This document shows, piece after piece, positions 23,465 through 30,548 of a DNA stretch of 64,000 nucleotides (position 1 is the first letter of the stretch; the number at the start of each line of letters is the position of its first letter). The translations under genes and the position numbers were made by a program. The stretch lies in contig CADCTA010000046.1 in the NCBI GenBank assembly GCA_902805675.1, positions 43,719 through 107,718 on the forward strand, read 5' to 3'. Source of the DNA: an uncultured Chthoniobacterales bacterium (GTDB lineage: Bacteria; Verrucomicrobiota; Verrucomicrobiia; Chthoniobacterales; UBA10450). Under the pieces are notes generated by a model. It did no database searches. It saw only the letters and a list, made by a program, of their open reading frames with translations, and was not told the origin of the DNA.

Positions 23465-24379
23465 CTAGCGCGCAGAAACCGATCTGCGTAGGGCTGCGTC
23501 GAGTTCGGGGAGTTCGAATCGATAACCTGCCGCCTCCAGCCGCGTCGGCAGGACGCGCAGACTGCCCAGCACCGTCGCGCCCATCTCGCCGAATGCGAGA
23601 CGCAGCGCGAACGGCGGCACAGGGAGAAGCGTCGGCCGCGACAACACGCGCCCAAGTGTTTCCGTGAACTCTGCGTTCGTGACGGGATGCGGCGCAGTCA
23701 GGTTCATGGCTTCGCGCACCGTTTCATTCTCGAGAGCAAAGCGGATCGCGCCAATCTCATCCGCCAGCGCGATCCAACTCATGAACTGCCGGCCATGGCC
23801 GAGTCTCCCGCCGGCGCCCATCTTGAAGATCGGCAGCATCTTCGTCAGCGCACCGCCTTTCGAACTCAAGACAATGCCGGTGCGCAGCAGAACAACGCGC
23901 GCGCCGAAATCGTCCGCGCGCATTGCTTCCGCTTCCCACTCGCGGCACACCTGCGCGAGGAAGTCGCCACCAGGTGCGCTCGCTTCCGTCAAAGTTTCAG
24001 CGTTCCGATCCGAGCCGTAGAAACCAGTCGCCGATGCAGACAGGAAGATCCTGGGCCGTGCATTCAGACGCGCGAGGGCGTCAACCAGCAGGCGCGTTCC
24101 TTTCACCCGGCTATCGCGGATGCGCCGCTTTCGTTCCGCGGTCCACCGCCCTTCGGCCACACTCTCGCCGGCCAGATGAATGACCGCATCGTGACCTTCG
24201 AGCTGCGATGCGTTCTCGATCTCTCCGCGCTCGACGTCCCAACGCACAACCGTCGCGCCCTGCGTCGGTGACGACTTCACGTTCCGGACGAGACTTGTCA
24301 GCTGGTGTCCGTCGCGCTGGAGCGTTTGCGTTAATTCGGTGCCGATCAGCCCCGTGCCGCCGGTGATGATGATCTTCAT
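23465..24379 (-). CDS. TIGR01777-family NAD(P)-dependent epimerase (YfcH-like)
   Basis: A 304-residue extended short-chain dehydrogenase. The N-terminal nucleotide loop is IIITGGTGLIGTELTQ. The family-typical HDAVIHLAGESVAEGRW, FLSASATGFYGS and VLLRTGIVLSSKGGALTKML segments and a C-terminal DUF1731-like region (LPTRLEAAGYRFELPELDAAL) are present. The enzyme is called YfcH or SulA-like in other genomes but its reaction is unknown. The stop is 8 bp from the beta-lactamase start on the same strand, so they may be cotranscribed. Confidence 0.9.
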   Translation of the reverse strand: MKIIITGGTGLIGTELTQTLQRDGHQLTSLVRNVKSSPTQGATVVRWDVERGEIENASQLEGHDAVIHLAGESVAEGRWTAERKRRIRDSRVKGTRLLVDALARLNARPRIFLSASATGFYGSDRNAETLTEASAPGGDFLAQVCREWEAEAMRADDFGARVVLLRTGIVLSSKGGALTKMLPIFKMGAGGRLGHGRQFMSWIALADEIGAIRFALENETVREAMNLTAPHPVTNAEFTETLGRVLSRPTLLPVPPFALRLAFGEMGATVLGSLRVLPTRLEAAGYRFELPELDAALRRSVSAR

Positions 24380-24449
24380 GACGCACCTAACCTACAGCGA
24401 ATCGCGTGGCCCGACGCTGGCGAGTTCGCGCTGCGGGAGCCGGTGGGCG

Positions 24450-25040
24450 CTATTGTCCCGGGACCTTCAATCCGAGCTTTTTCAACTTCGGAATGGCGAC
24501 GCCGACAACATATCCATCCTTTGGATTGTTGCGCACGTACTCCTGGTGGTAATCCTCGGCCAGGAAGAACTTCTCCAAGGAAACGATCTCCGCCGCCACC
24601 GGTTTGCCGAGCTTCGCCGCGAGCGCTGCCTTGCTCTTCTCCGCGACGCCCTTCTGCTCAGGCGAGCGATATAGGATGATCGGACGGTATTGCTTTCCGA
24701 AATCAGGCGCGACGCCACGGCCGTCGGTTGGATCGTGCGTCTTCCAGAAAAACTCCACGAGCTTTTCATATGAGGTCACCGCGGGATCGAACTCCACCTG
24801 CACGACCTCGGCGTGGCTTGTTTTGCCGGCGCTGACCTGCTGGTAGGTTGGATTTGCCTCGCTGCCGCCGGCATATCCGGAGACGACACCCTTCACGCCG
24901 GGGTGCTGTTCATAGAATGCTTCCACGCACCAGAAGCAGCCTGCGCCGAATACGGCGGTCTCGGTTTCCGCAGCGCCGGTGATCCGGGTAAAGAGCAAGA
25001 GGAGGAGCGACGAGGCGACCGCATAAGCTTTCATCTTCAT
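24450..25040 (-). CDS. msrA: Peptide-methionine (S)-S-oxide reductase MsrA, exported
   Basis: A 196-residue methionine sulfoxide reductase. The catalytic motif is GAGCFWCVEA, followed by GVVSGYAGGSEANPTY, VQVEFDP, FFWKTHDPTD and KFFLAEDYHQEY, all diagnostic of MsrA. A signal peptide precedes the domain (MKMKAYAVASSLLLLLFTRI), so repair is expected in the periplasm or at the envelope. The track ORF reaches 25157, but the leader begins at the ATG at 25040. No msrB is fused or adjacent. Confidence 0.93.
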   Translation of the reverse strand: MKMKAYAVASSLLLLLFTRITGAAETETAVFGAGCFWCVEAFYEQHPGVKGVVSGYAGGSEANPTYQQVSAGKTSHAEVVQVEFDPAVTSYEKLVEFFWKTHDPTDGRGVAPDFGKQYRPIILYRSPEQKGVAEKSKAALAAKLGKPVAAEIVSLEKFFLAEDYHQEYVRNNPKDGYVVGVAIPKLKKLGLKVPGQ

Positions 25041-25339
25041 GTGTGACTGAAGATGCCCCAATATACCGGGTTTGTAATGTGTCTGCTCTTCCGCTGAATG
25101 GCGGTGACTAACCGATGGCAGCGCGGGGCCTCTTTCGCCGCAGCTGATCTTCTGCATCGCTAGAAATTACGAGGCATGTGTCGCCGGGGGCGTCGTCAGT
25201 TCGGGAACCACCGCCTTTCAAAGACAAGTCGATGCAAAACGCCGCCACTACATCACCGCGTCCCGCGCTGCACCACGAAGAATGGCAAGCATAGCCATCT
25301 TCAGCACCGTTCCGGTCTTCCGACCACGAGGGGGAGGGA
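25041..25339. other. Intergenic stretch without a recognised feature
   Basis: 299 bp between the msrA start and tRNA-Gly. I see no ORF with plausible composition, no terminator and none of the dispersed repeats. It must contain the msrA promoter. Confidence 0.5.
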
Positions 25340-25411
<72 letters not shown>

Positions 25412-25561
25412 GTTTTGAGCGGCCAGCAATAATGTCCACTGCCTCTCGGCGTGCAAGGGTTTATTGTCAGCTCCGCATCGAGCGACGCGCCACGCGCGGA
25501 ATCGGCCAAATTGTTGAATCTAAACAGCGCTCGCCCCGCATCTCACTGCATAAGGACACAT

Positions 25562-26344
25562 ATGAACACTTCACTACTTGCTTGCATCGGCTCGCTGGCT
25601 CTGGCGCTGAGCGCGATTGCACAGAACCCGACGCCCGCGCTGGAAGCTTCGCCGCCGACCCTGCCGCCTGCGCCTGCGGACGCGACCTCTCCCGCCATCC
25701 CGAATCCGCCGGCCGCTACCGATGACGACGAGGACCTCGAACGCTCGATCGAACGCAAAGTCCGGCGTGGCCTGAATGGCATCAACATCACCTTCGGCGA
25801 TGAGAAGGACAAGAAGCGCGCCGAACGCCGCGCCCGCCGTGAAGGAGCCGCAGACGGCCAGATCGACGAAAACGTCGAGCGCGCGATCGAGCGACGTCTC
25901 GAGCGCGGCTTCGATGAGGGCGCCCTGATGGCGATCCCGATCGTCGGCATCATCTTCGCGACGCTGTTTGGTGCGCCGGTGTTGATCGTCGGCCTGATTA
26001 TGTTCTTCAGCTTCTGGAAAGCACGCTCCCTCCACAAAACCGTGCGCCTGATGGTCGAGAAAGGCCAGCCCGTGCCGGAGTCACTCTTCGCGGCGCCACA
26101 ACGAACAGTTCGCCAGCGCTCGGACCTGCGGCGTGGGATCATCCTGGTGATGGTCGGCATCGGCGTGATGATCCTGTTCGGCGCGCTGGATGACTGGGAC
26201 GGCGGCGCCTGGGCCCTCGGCATCATCCCATTCCTGATCGGTGCGACCTACCTCCTCTTCTGGAGGCTGGACGGCAACAATTTCACCTTCAACAGAACTG
26301 CCAGCGATCACGCTAGTACAGACACCCCGCCGCCGTTGCCCTAA
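25562..26344 (+). CDS. Membrane protein with DUF6249-like domain
   Basis: A 260-residue envelope protein. Residues 1-20 are a signal peptide ending ALSAIAQN. A Pro/Ala-rich and then charged region follows, with repeated ERRLERGFDE-type helices. Three hydrophobic helices come last (MAIPIVGIIFATLFGAPVLI, GIILVMVGIGVMILFG, GIIPFLIGATYLLFW). The C-terminal half fits the DUF6249 family, often found beside ECF sigma genes. It ends 10 bp before the sigma factor start. It is likely a membrane partner or target in that signalling unit; the mechanism is unknown. Confidence 0.75.
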   Translation: MNTSLLACIGSLALALSAIAQNPTPALEASPPTLPPAPADATSPAIPNPPAATDDDEDLERSIERKVRRGLNGINITFGDEKDKKRAERRARREGAADGQIDENVERAIERRLERGFDEGALMAIPIVGIIFATLFGAPVLIVGLIMFFSFWKARSLHKTVRLMVEKGQPVPESLFAAPQRTVRQRSDLRRGIILVMVGIGVMILFGALDDWDGGAWALGIIPFLIGATYLLFWRLDGNNFTFNRTASDHASTDTPPPLP

Positions 26345-26354
26345 CGTCGCCGGC

Positions 26355-26891
26355 GTGTCGTTGACGGATGCAGACCTCGTTGCCCGTGTTCTCCTCGATG
26401 ATGACCATCATGCGTTCTCTGAGCTCGTGCGGCGGCATCAATCGGCGGTCCGTGGTCTGCTCCGAAACCTCACCCGCGCCGACGTGGCGCTCGCTGATGA
26501 CCTCGCCCAGGAGACCTTCCTCAAAGCCTACAAAAATATCCGCAGCTTCCGCGGCGAGGCGAAGTTCTCCACCTGGCTTTACCGCATCGCCTACAACAGC
26601 TACCGCGAAGATGCACGACGTAGGAAAGAGCTCGTCGGAATCGATGAGACGCAGCTCGAAGGCGAGCAGGATCCGCAAACCGTTAACCCCGCCCTAAGAC
26701 AGGATCTCATGTACGCGCTCCGCCTACTTCCGCTGCACGAGCGCACCGCCGTCTTGCTTTGCTGCCAGCATGGCTTAACCCATGAAGAGGCAGCGCGGGT
26801 GCTCGACATCCCGCTCGGCACCGTGAAAACGAACGTGCTGAGAGGCAGAGAGAAGTTGAAGCATTCCCTCGCGGCGTGGCAGAATAACTAG
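26355..26891 (+). CDS. ECF-type RNA polymerase sigma factor
   Basis: A 178-residue group 4 sigma factor. Region 2 includes DDLAQETFLKAYKNIRSFRG and KFSTWLYRIAYN (core binding and -10 recognition). Region 4 is LPLHERTAVLLCCQHGLTHEEAARVL followed by IPLGTVKTNVLRGREKLK (-35 helix-turn-helix). No region 3 is present, as expected for ECF factors. The start is a GTG at 26355. The flanking membrane proteins, 10 bp upstream and 3 bp downstream, make a three-gene unit in which one or both probably regulate its activity. Confidence 0.93.
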   Translation: MSLTDADLVARVLLDDDHHAFSELVRRHQSAVRGLLRNLTRADVALADDLAQETFLKAYKNIRSFRGEAKFSTWLYRIAYNSYREDARRRKELVGIDETQLEGEQDPQTVNPALRQDLMYALRLLPLHERTAVLLCCQHGLTHEEAARVLDIPLGTVKTNVLRGREKLKHSLAAWQNN

Positions 26892-26894
26892 GCG

Positions 26895-27236
26895 ATGGCA
26901 GCACCACTCCAGGACGAAGACTGGCTCGACGCGAAACTGCACGACGAGATGCCGTACATCGATGATGACGGCTTCACGTCGCGTGTCTCGCAGGAGCTGC
27001 CGGTGCGTCGCCGTTCGCCCAAGATGCGGTCGGCATTCCTGCTCAGCGTGGGCGTCGTGGCGGCCGTCATCGCGTACATCGTCGCTGGTGGGGGTTCGTT
27101 CGTCATGGACGTGCTCGGCTGGTTCGCAGTGATGCCGCTGAGTGTGCTCTACATCATCACGATCGGCTGCGGGTTGCTGGTGACGGCGGTAGGCGTGTTC
27201 TTCGCCGTCTCGCGATCGCGGAAGGTGCGATCGTAA
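26895..27236 (+). CDS. Small membrane protein, putative anti-sigma partner
   Basis: A 113-residue protein: an acidic cytoplasmic N-terminus (DWLDAKLHDEMPYIDDDGF) and then two transmembrane helices (LLSVGVVAAVIAYIVAGGG and LYIITIGCGLLVTAVGVFF). It begins 3 bp after the sigma factor stop. Size, topology and position fit an anti-sigma factor or accessory subunit, but no zinc-binding HxxxCxxC motif of the ZAS class is present. The functional statement is therefore context-based. Confidence 0.65.
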   Translation: MAAPLQDEDWLDAKLHDEMPYIDDDGFTSRVSQELPVRRRSPKMRSAFLLSVGVVAAVIAYIVAGGGSFVMDVLGWFAVMPLSVLYIITIGCGLLVTAVGVFFAVSRSRKVRS

Positions 27237-27262
27237 GCCGACGCCCACACGGGAATTGCGCG

Positions 27263-27430
27263 GTCATCCTGAGCCGCGTAGACGGCGAAGGACCTCACGC
27301 AGGCAGGAATGGTACTGCAGATCGCTTGCGGACCAAGGATCCACCGCCGTCCGCCGCTCGTAACTTTCGGCCGCTCACTAATCAGTGACCCAGCGCGAGG
27401 TCCTTCGTCGTCTACGCGACTCAGGATGAC
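27263..27430. repeat. Dispersed inverted-repeat element, family A, copy 5
   Basis: Starts GTCATCCTGAGCCGCGTAG and ends GACTCAGGATGAC, with GGCGAAGGACCTCACGC facing GCGAGGTCCTTCGTCG. It separates the convergent sigma-factor unit and the nusA-ribF operon. Confidence 0.85.
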
Positions 27431-27460
27431 CGATGACCGCGTGTCGGATGAGCGACACAC

Positions 27461-28384
27461 CTACACCGCTAGCCGCGCCGATTCCACATCTCGCGCGATC
27501 TGCGCCTTCAGATCATCGAGGGATCCGAACTTCTGCTCCGCCCGCAAGTAGCGCAGAAACCGCACCTCCACATCTTCGCCGTAGATGTCGCGGTCCACAT
27601 CGAACAGGTGCAGCTCGAGCAAGCGCTCCGGCTTCGCCTGATCGATCGTCGGTCGGTAGCCAAGATTCACAACGCCGCGCAGCACTGCGCCCTGAAGCCG
27701 CGCCTCTGCCGCATACACACCATTCGGCGGGAACTGCTCGCTATGCGCGCTCAGGTTCGCCGTGGGAAAGCCGAGCGTGCGGCCGAGCTGCGCGCCTTTT
27801 TTCACCGTGCCGAGGATTGTGTATTCCCGCCCGAGCATTTCTGCCGCTCGCGCGAGGTCGCCCTTCTCCACCGCTTCGCGAATCGCCGTGCTGCTCACGA
27901 CGGCGCCATTCACCGCGATGGGTTTGATGCCGACCACGTCGAACTGGCTTTCAGCACCTAGCTTTTGCAGAAGGGCGAGATTGCCCGCGCGTTTTCTGCC
28001 AAACGACCACTCGTGCCCGACGCAGATCTCGCGCAGCGGTTTGGCATGAATCACGAGCTGGCGCACGAACTCCTCGGGCGCTGTCTCCGCAAATGCGCGG
28101 TCAAATTGAACGACGAGCAGATGCTCGACTCCCAGCTCGCGAATGAGCGCGATCTTGTGCTGGGTCGCGGTGAGCAGGTGCGGCGCTTTCTCCGGGCGCA
28201 GCAGTTTCGCCGGATGCGGATCGAAGGTGACGACGACTGGAGTTCCGCCGGCTTCCCGGGCATGCGCCGCTGAAGTGGAGATGACGGCTTGGTGACCGAG
28301 ATGCACACCATCGAAAACGCCGATCGCGGTGAAGATGGGTCCGCGCAGCCGGCTCAGCTCTGGGATCGAGCGCAGGACCTCCAC
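27461..28384 (-). CDS. ribF: Bifunctional riboflavin kinase/FAD synthetase
   Basis: A 307-residue enzyme making FMN and then FAD. The N-terminal adenylyltransferase domain has FTAIGVFDGVHLGHQAVIS and VVTFDPHPAKLL. The C-terminal kinase domain has the flavin/ATP loop LGRTLGFPTANL and NLGYRPTI. It starts 11 bp after the truB stop and is the final gene of the nusA operon. Length is normal. Confidence 0.95.
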   Translation of the reverse strand: MEVLRSIPELSRLRGPIFTAIGVFDGVHLGHQAVISTSAAHAREAGGTPVVVTFDPHPAKLLRPEKAPHLLTATQHKIALIRELGVEHLLVVQFDRAFAETAPEEFVRQLVIHAKPLREICVGHEWSFGRKRAGNLALLQKLGAESQFDVVGIKPIAVNGAVVSSTAIREAVEKGDLARAAEMLGREYTILGTVKKGAQLGRTLGFPTANLSAHSEQFPPNGVYAAEARLQGAVLRGVVNLGYRPTIDQAKPERLLELHLFDVDRDIYGEDVEVRFLRYLRAEQKFGSLDDLKAQIARDVESARLAV

Positions 28385-28395
28385 GACAGCGTTCG

Positions 28396-29118
28396 TTAGG
28401 CGCCGCGCATCCGCGACACTTCGGGCAGCGTCAGGATCCGGTCGAGAATGTCGACCGGCCGTGAGTTGTGCAGCTCATCGACCGTCACTGCGCCATCGAC
28501 AATGAACCGGCCCGAGCGCGTGCGGCGCAGGTCCTTCAGGTGCGCGCCGCAGGCAAGCGCCTCGCCGATGTCGTGCGCGTAGGTGCGGACGTAGAAGCCC
28601 TTGCTGCACGAGACGCTGAAGTCGACCTCGGGCGCTTCGATGCGCGAGATCTGATAGCTGTAGACATGCACGAGGCGCGGCTCGCGCTCCACCGTTTTGC
28701 CCTGCCGAGCCAGCTTATACAGCGGCACGCCACCCTGCTTGATCGCGGAGACCATGGGCGGCATCTGATAAAAATCACCGCGGAACTTCTCGAACGCTTC
28801 GCGCACGGACGTATCGGTGAGCGGCGGTACCTGCTTTTCTTCCAGGATTTTGCCGGCGCGATCCTGCGTGTCAGTTGTGGCGCCGAGTGTCAGCGTGCCG
28901 GCGTATTCCTTGTCCTCGCTCATGAGCAGGTCCTGGATCTTCGTGCCGCGTCCAAGAGTGAGGAGGAGCAAGCCCGTGGCGATTGGATCGAGCGTGCCGC
29001 AGTGGCCAACCTTCTTGATCTGCAGCTGCCGCCTAACGAGCGCCACGACGTCGTGTGACGTCATGCCAGCCGCTTTATCAACGAGCAGAACGCCGTCAGG
29101 AGTTGCAGTTAACGACAT
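28396..29118 (-). CDS. truB: tRNA pseudouridine(55) synthase
   Basis: A 240-residue enzyme that forms pseudouridine 55 in the T-loop of tRNAs. The catalytic aspartate is in KVGHCGTLDPIATGLLLLTLG. Other family motifs are GVLLVDKAAGMTSHDVV at the N-terminus and QMPPMVSAIKQGGVPLYKLAR. It lacks the C-terminal PUA domain of the longer E. coli type, consistent with its length. It overlaps the nrnA end by 23 bp. Confidence 0.95.
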   Translation of the reverse strand: MSLTATPDGVLLVDKAAGMTSHDVVALVRRQLQIKKVGHCGTLDPIATGLLLLTLGRGTKIQDLLMSEDKEYAGTLTLGATTDTQDRAGKILEEKQVPPLTDTSVREAFEKFRGDFYQMPPMVSAIKQGGVPLYKLARQGKTVEREPRLVHVYSYQISRIEAPEVDFSVSCSKGFYVRTYAHDIGEALACGAHLKDLRRTRSGRFIVDGAVTVDELHNSRPVDILDRILTLPEVSRMRGA

Positions 29119-30118
29119 CGCAAATTGCCTCCAGTACCCGCTGTTCTACTTCTGCCAGCGTGCCGCGCACACGTGCGCCGGCTGCAAGCTTGTGTCCGCC
29201 CCCGCCGAAGCGCTGGCAAATCGCCGCCACGTCAGCAGCCTCGCTCTTTGAGCGCATGCTGACGCGGACTTTGCCTTCGAGCAGCTCTTCGAAAAACACC
29301 GCCACGACGACGCCCTGCACCGCGCGCAGGTGATCGATTAGCCCTTCATTATCTTCCGGTAAGACGCCAAGCCTGCTCGCCACCGCGAGGCTGAGGCTGA
29401 AACTCGCGACGCGTCCATCTGCCTGAAAGCGCATGGTGCCGAGCAGCTCGCGCAGCAACTCCACCCGCCGCCGCGGATAGCTTTCGTAAAGCAACTGGCT
29501 GACGCGTCCGACATCGACACCGCACTTCAGCAACTCGGCGCCGATCTCGAATGTGCGGGCGGTCGTGTTTGGATACTGAAACGACCCGGTGTCGGTTGAA
29601 ATTGCGACGAACAGGTTCTCGGCAATGGCAGCATCTATCGGCAACTGCTGATCGTGCAGGAGCTCGAACAGGATCTGCCCGGTCGCGGGCGCGGTTGAGT
29701 CGATGTAGACCAGGTCGCCGTAGCGCGGGTTCGTCGGATGATGATCGATGTTGATCCAGGTATCAGCGCGCACAGCGTCGGCCGCGACGCCGAGGCGGTT
29801 CGGGACTGCCGTATCCAACGCGACTGCCAGGTCGAAAGTCTGAGCTTCGGCGGGTGGAGGAGTCAGCAGCTCGCCGCCGGGCATGAAGCTGTATTTGTCG
29901 AGCAGCCCCTCTTCGCTCCAAACCGTCACGTCTTTGCCGAGGGCGCGAAGCGACAAGGCGAGCGCCAGCTGACTGCCGAATGCATCGCCATCCGGCCGCA
30001 CATGGCTGAGCACGACGACCGTCTGAGCAGAGCGCAAGGCGGCGGCGATTGCCGAGAAGCTCGAATTCGCGGCCACGACCGGCTCTGTCGGCTCGGCGCT
30101 AATCTCGCTCGTCGGCAT
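29096..30118 (-). CDS. nrnA: DHH-family oligoribonuclease / pAp phosphatase (NrnA-like)
   Basis: A 340-residue DHH phosphoesterase that degrades nano-RNAs and dephosphorylates 3'-phosphoadenosine 5'-phosphate. The metal motifs are VVLSHVRPDGDAFGSQLAL, an aspartate in VALDTAVP and NIDHHPTNPRYGD. The DHHA1 substrate domain ends with FGGGGHKLAAGARV. The ATG at 30118 is chosen because the track ORF continues through the end of rbfA. It overlaps rbfA by 20 bp, so translation is coupled. Presence between rbfA and truB is a known arrangement. Confidence 0.92.
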   Translation of the reverse strand: MPTSEISAEPTEPVVAANSSFSAIAAALRSAQTVVVLSHVRPDGDAFGSQLALALSLRALGKDVTVWSEEGLLDKYSFMPGGELLTPPPAEAQTFDLAVALDTAVPNRLGVAADAVRADTWINIDHHPTNPRYGDLVYIDSTAPATGQILFELLHDQQLPIDAAIAENLFVAISTDTGSFQYPNTTARTFEIGAELLKCGVDVGRVSQLLYESYPRRRVELLRELLGTMRFQADGRVASFSLSLAVASRLGVLPEDNEGLIDHLRAVQGVVVAVFFEELLEGKVRVSMRSKSEAADVAAICQRFGGGGHKLAAGARVRGTLAEVEQRVLEAICDVVNCNS

Positions 30119-30458
30119 CAGCTTCTTCAGGCTCGATCTCCCGCAGGATTTTGAAAACGCGGTCGCCACGCTCGATCGAATCGTCGAGATGGAAAGTAAG
30201 ATGCGGCGTGTACTTCAGGACCACGTGCTTCATCAAGGCCGCCTGTAACGCGACGCGATTGCTCTCGAGATCGGCGATCACGCCTTTGTGGCTGCCTTTG
30301 CCCAGCACGCTGACGAAGACGTGCGCATTTCGGAGATCGGGCGTGACGTCTACCTGATTCACCGTCACGAGGACGTTCTCGAATGTCATGTCGCGCGTAA
30401 TGATCGAGCTCAGCTCGCGCCTCACCAGCTCGTTCACGCGGAGTAGTCGATTGGTCAT
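30099..30458 (-). CDS. rbfA: Ribosome-binding factor A
   Basis: A 119-residue KH-fold protein that matures the 5' end of 16S rRNA in the 30S subunit. It starts MTNRLLRVNELVRRELSSII, then VTVNQVDVTPDLRNAHVFVS and the conserved KYTPHLTFHLDDSIERGDRV. The ATG at 30458 is family-typical; the track ORF begins in the upstream palindrome. Confidence 0.94.
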   Translation of the reverse strand: MTNRLLRVNELVRRELSSIITRDMTFENVLVTVNQVDVTPDLRNAHVFVSVLGKGSHKGVIADLESNRVALQAALMKHVVLKYTPHLTFHLDDSIERGDRVFKILREIEPEEADADERD

Positions 30459-30479
30459 AATAGGAGTGCTGAGACGGTG

Positions 30480-30542
30480 GGGCGAGACTCCGTCGAGCCT
30501 GAGACTGGCCACGCTGCACCCAGGCTCGACGGAGTCTCGCCC
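30480..30542. repeat. Perfect 22-bp inverted repeat between infB and rbfA
   Basis: GGGCGAGACTCCGTCGAGCC.. at 30480-30501 and ..GGCTCGACGGAGTCTCGCCC at 30521-30542 are exact complements separated by 19 nt. There is no T-run on either side. It lies inside an operon, so a transcript would carry a very stable hairpin between the two cistrons. Confidence 0.85.
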
Positions 30543-30548
30543 TACGGA

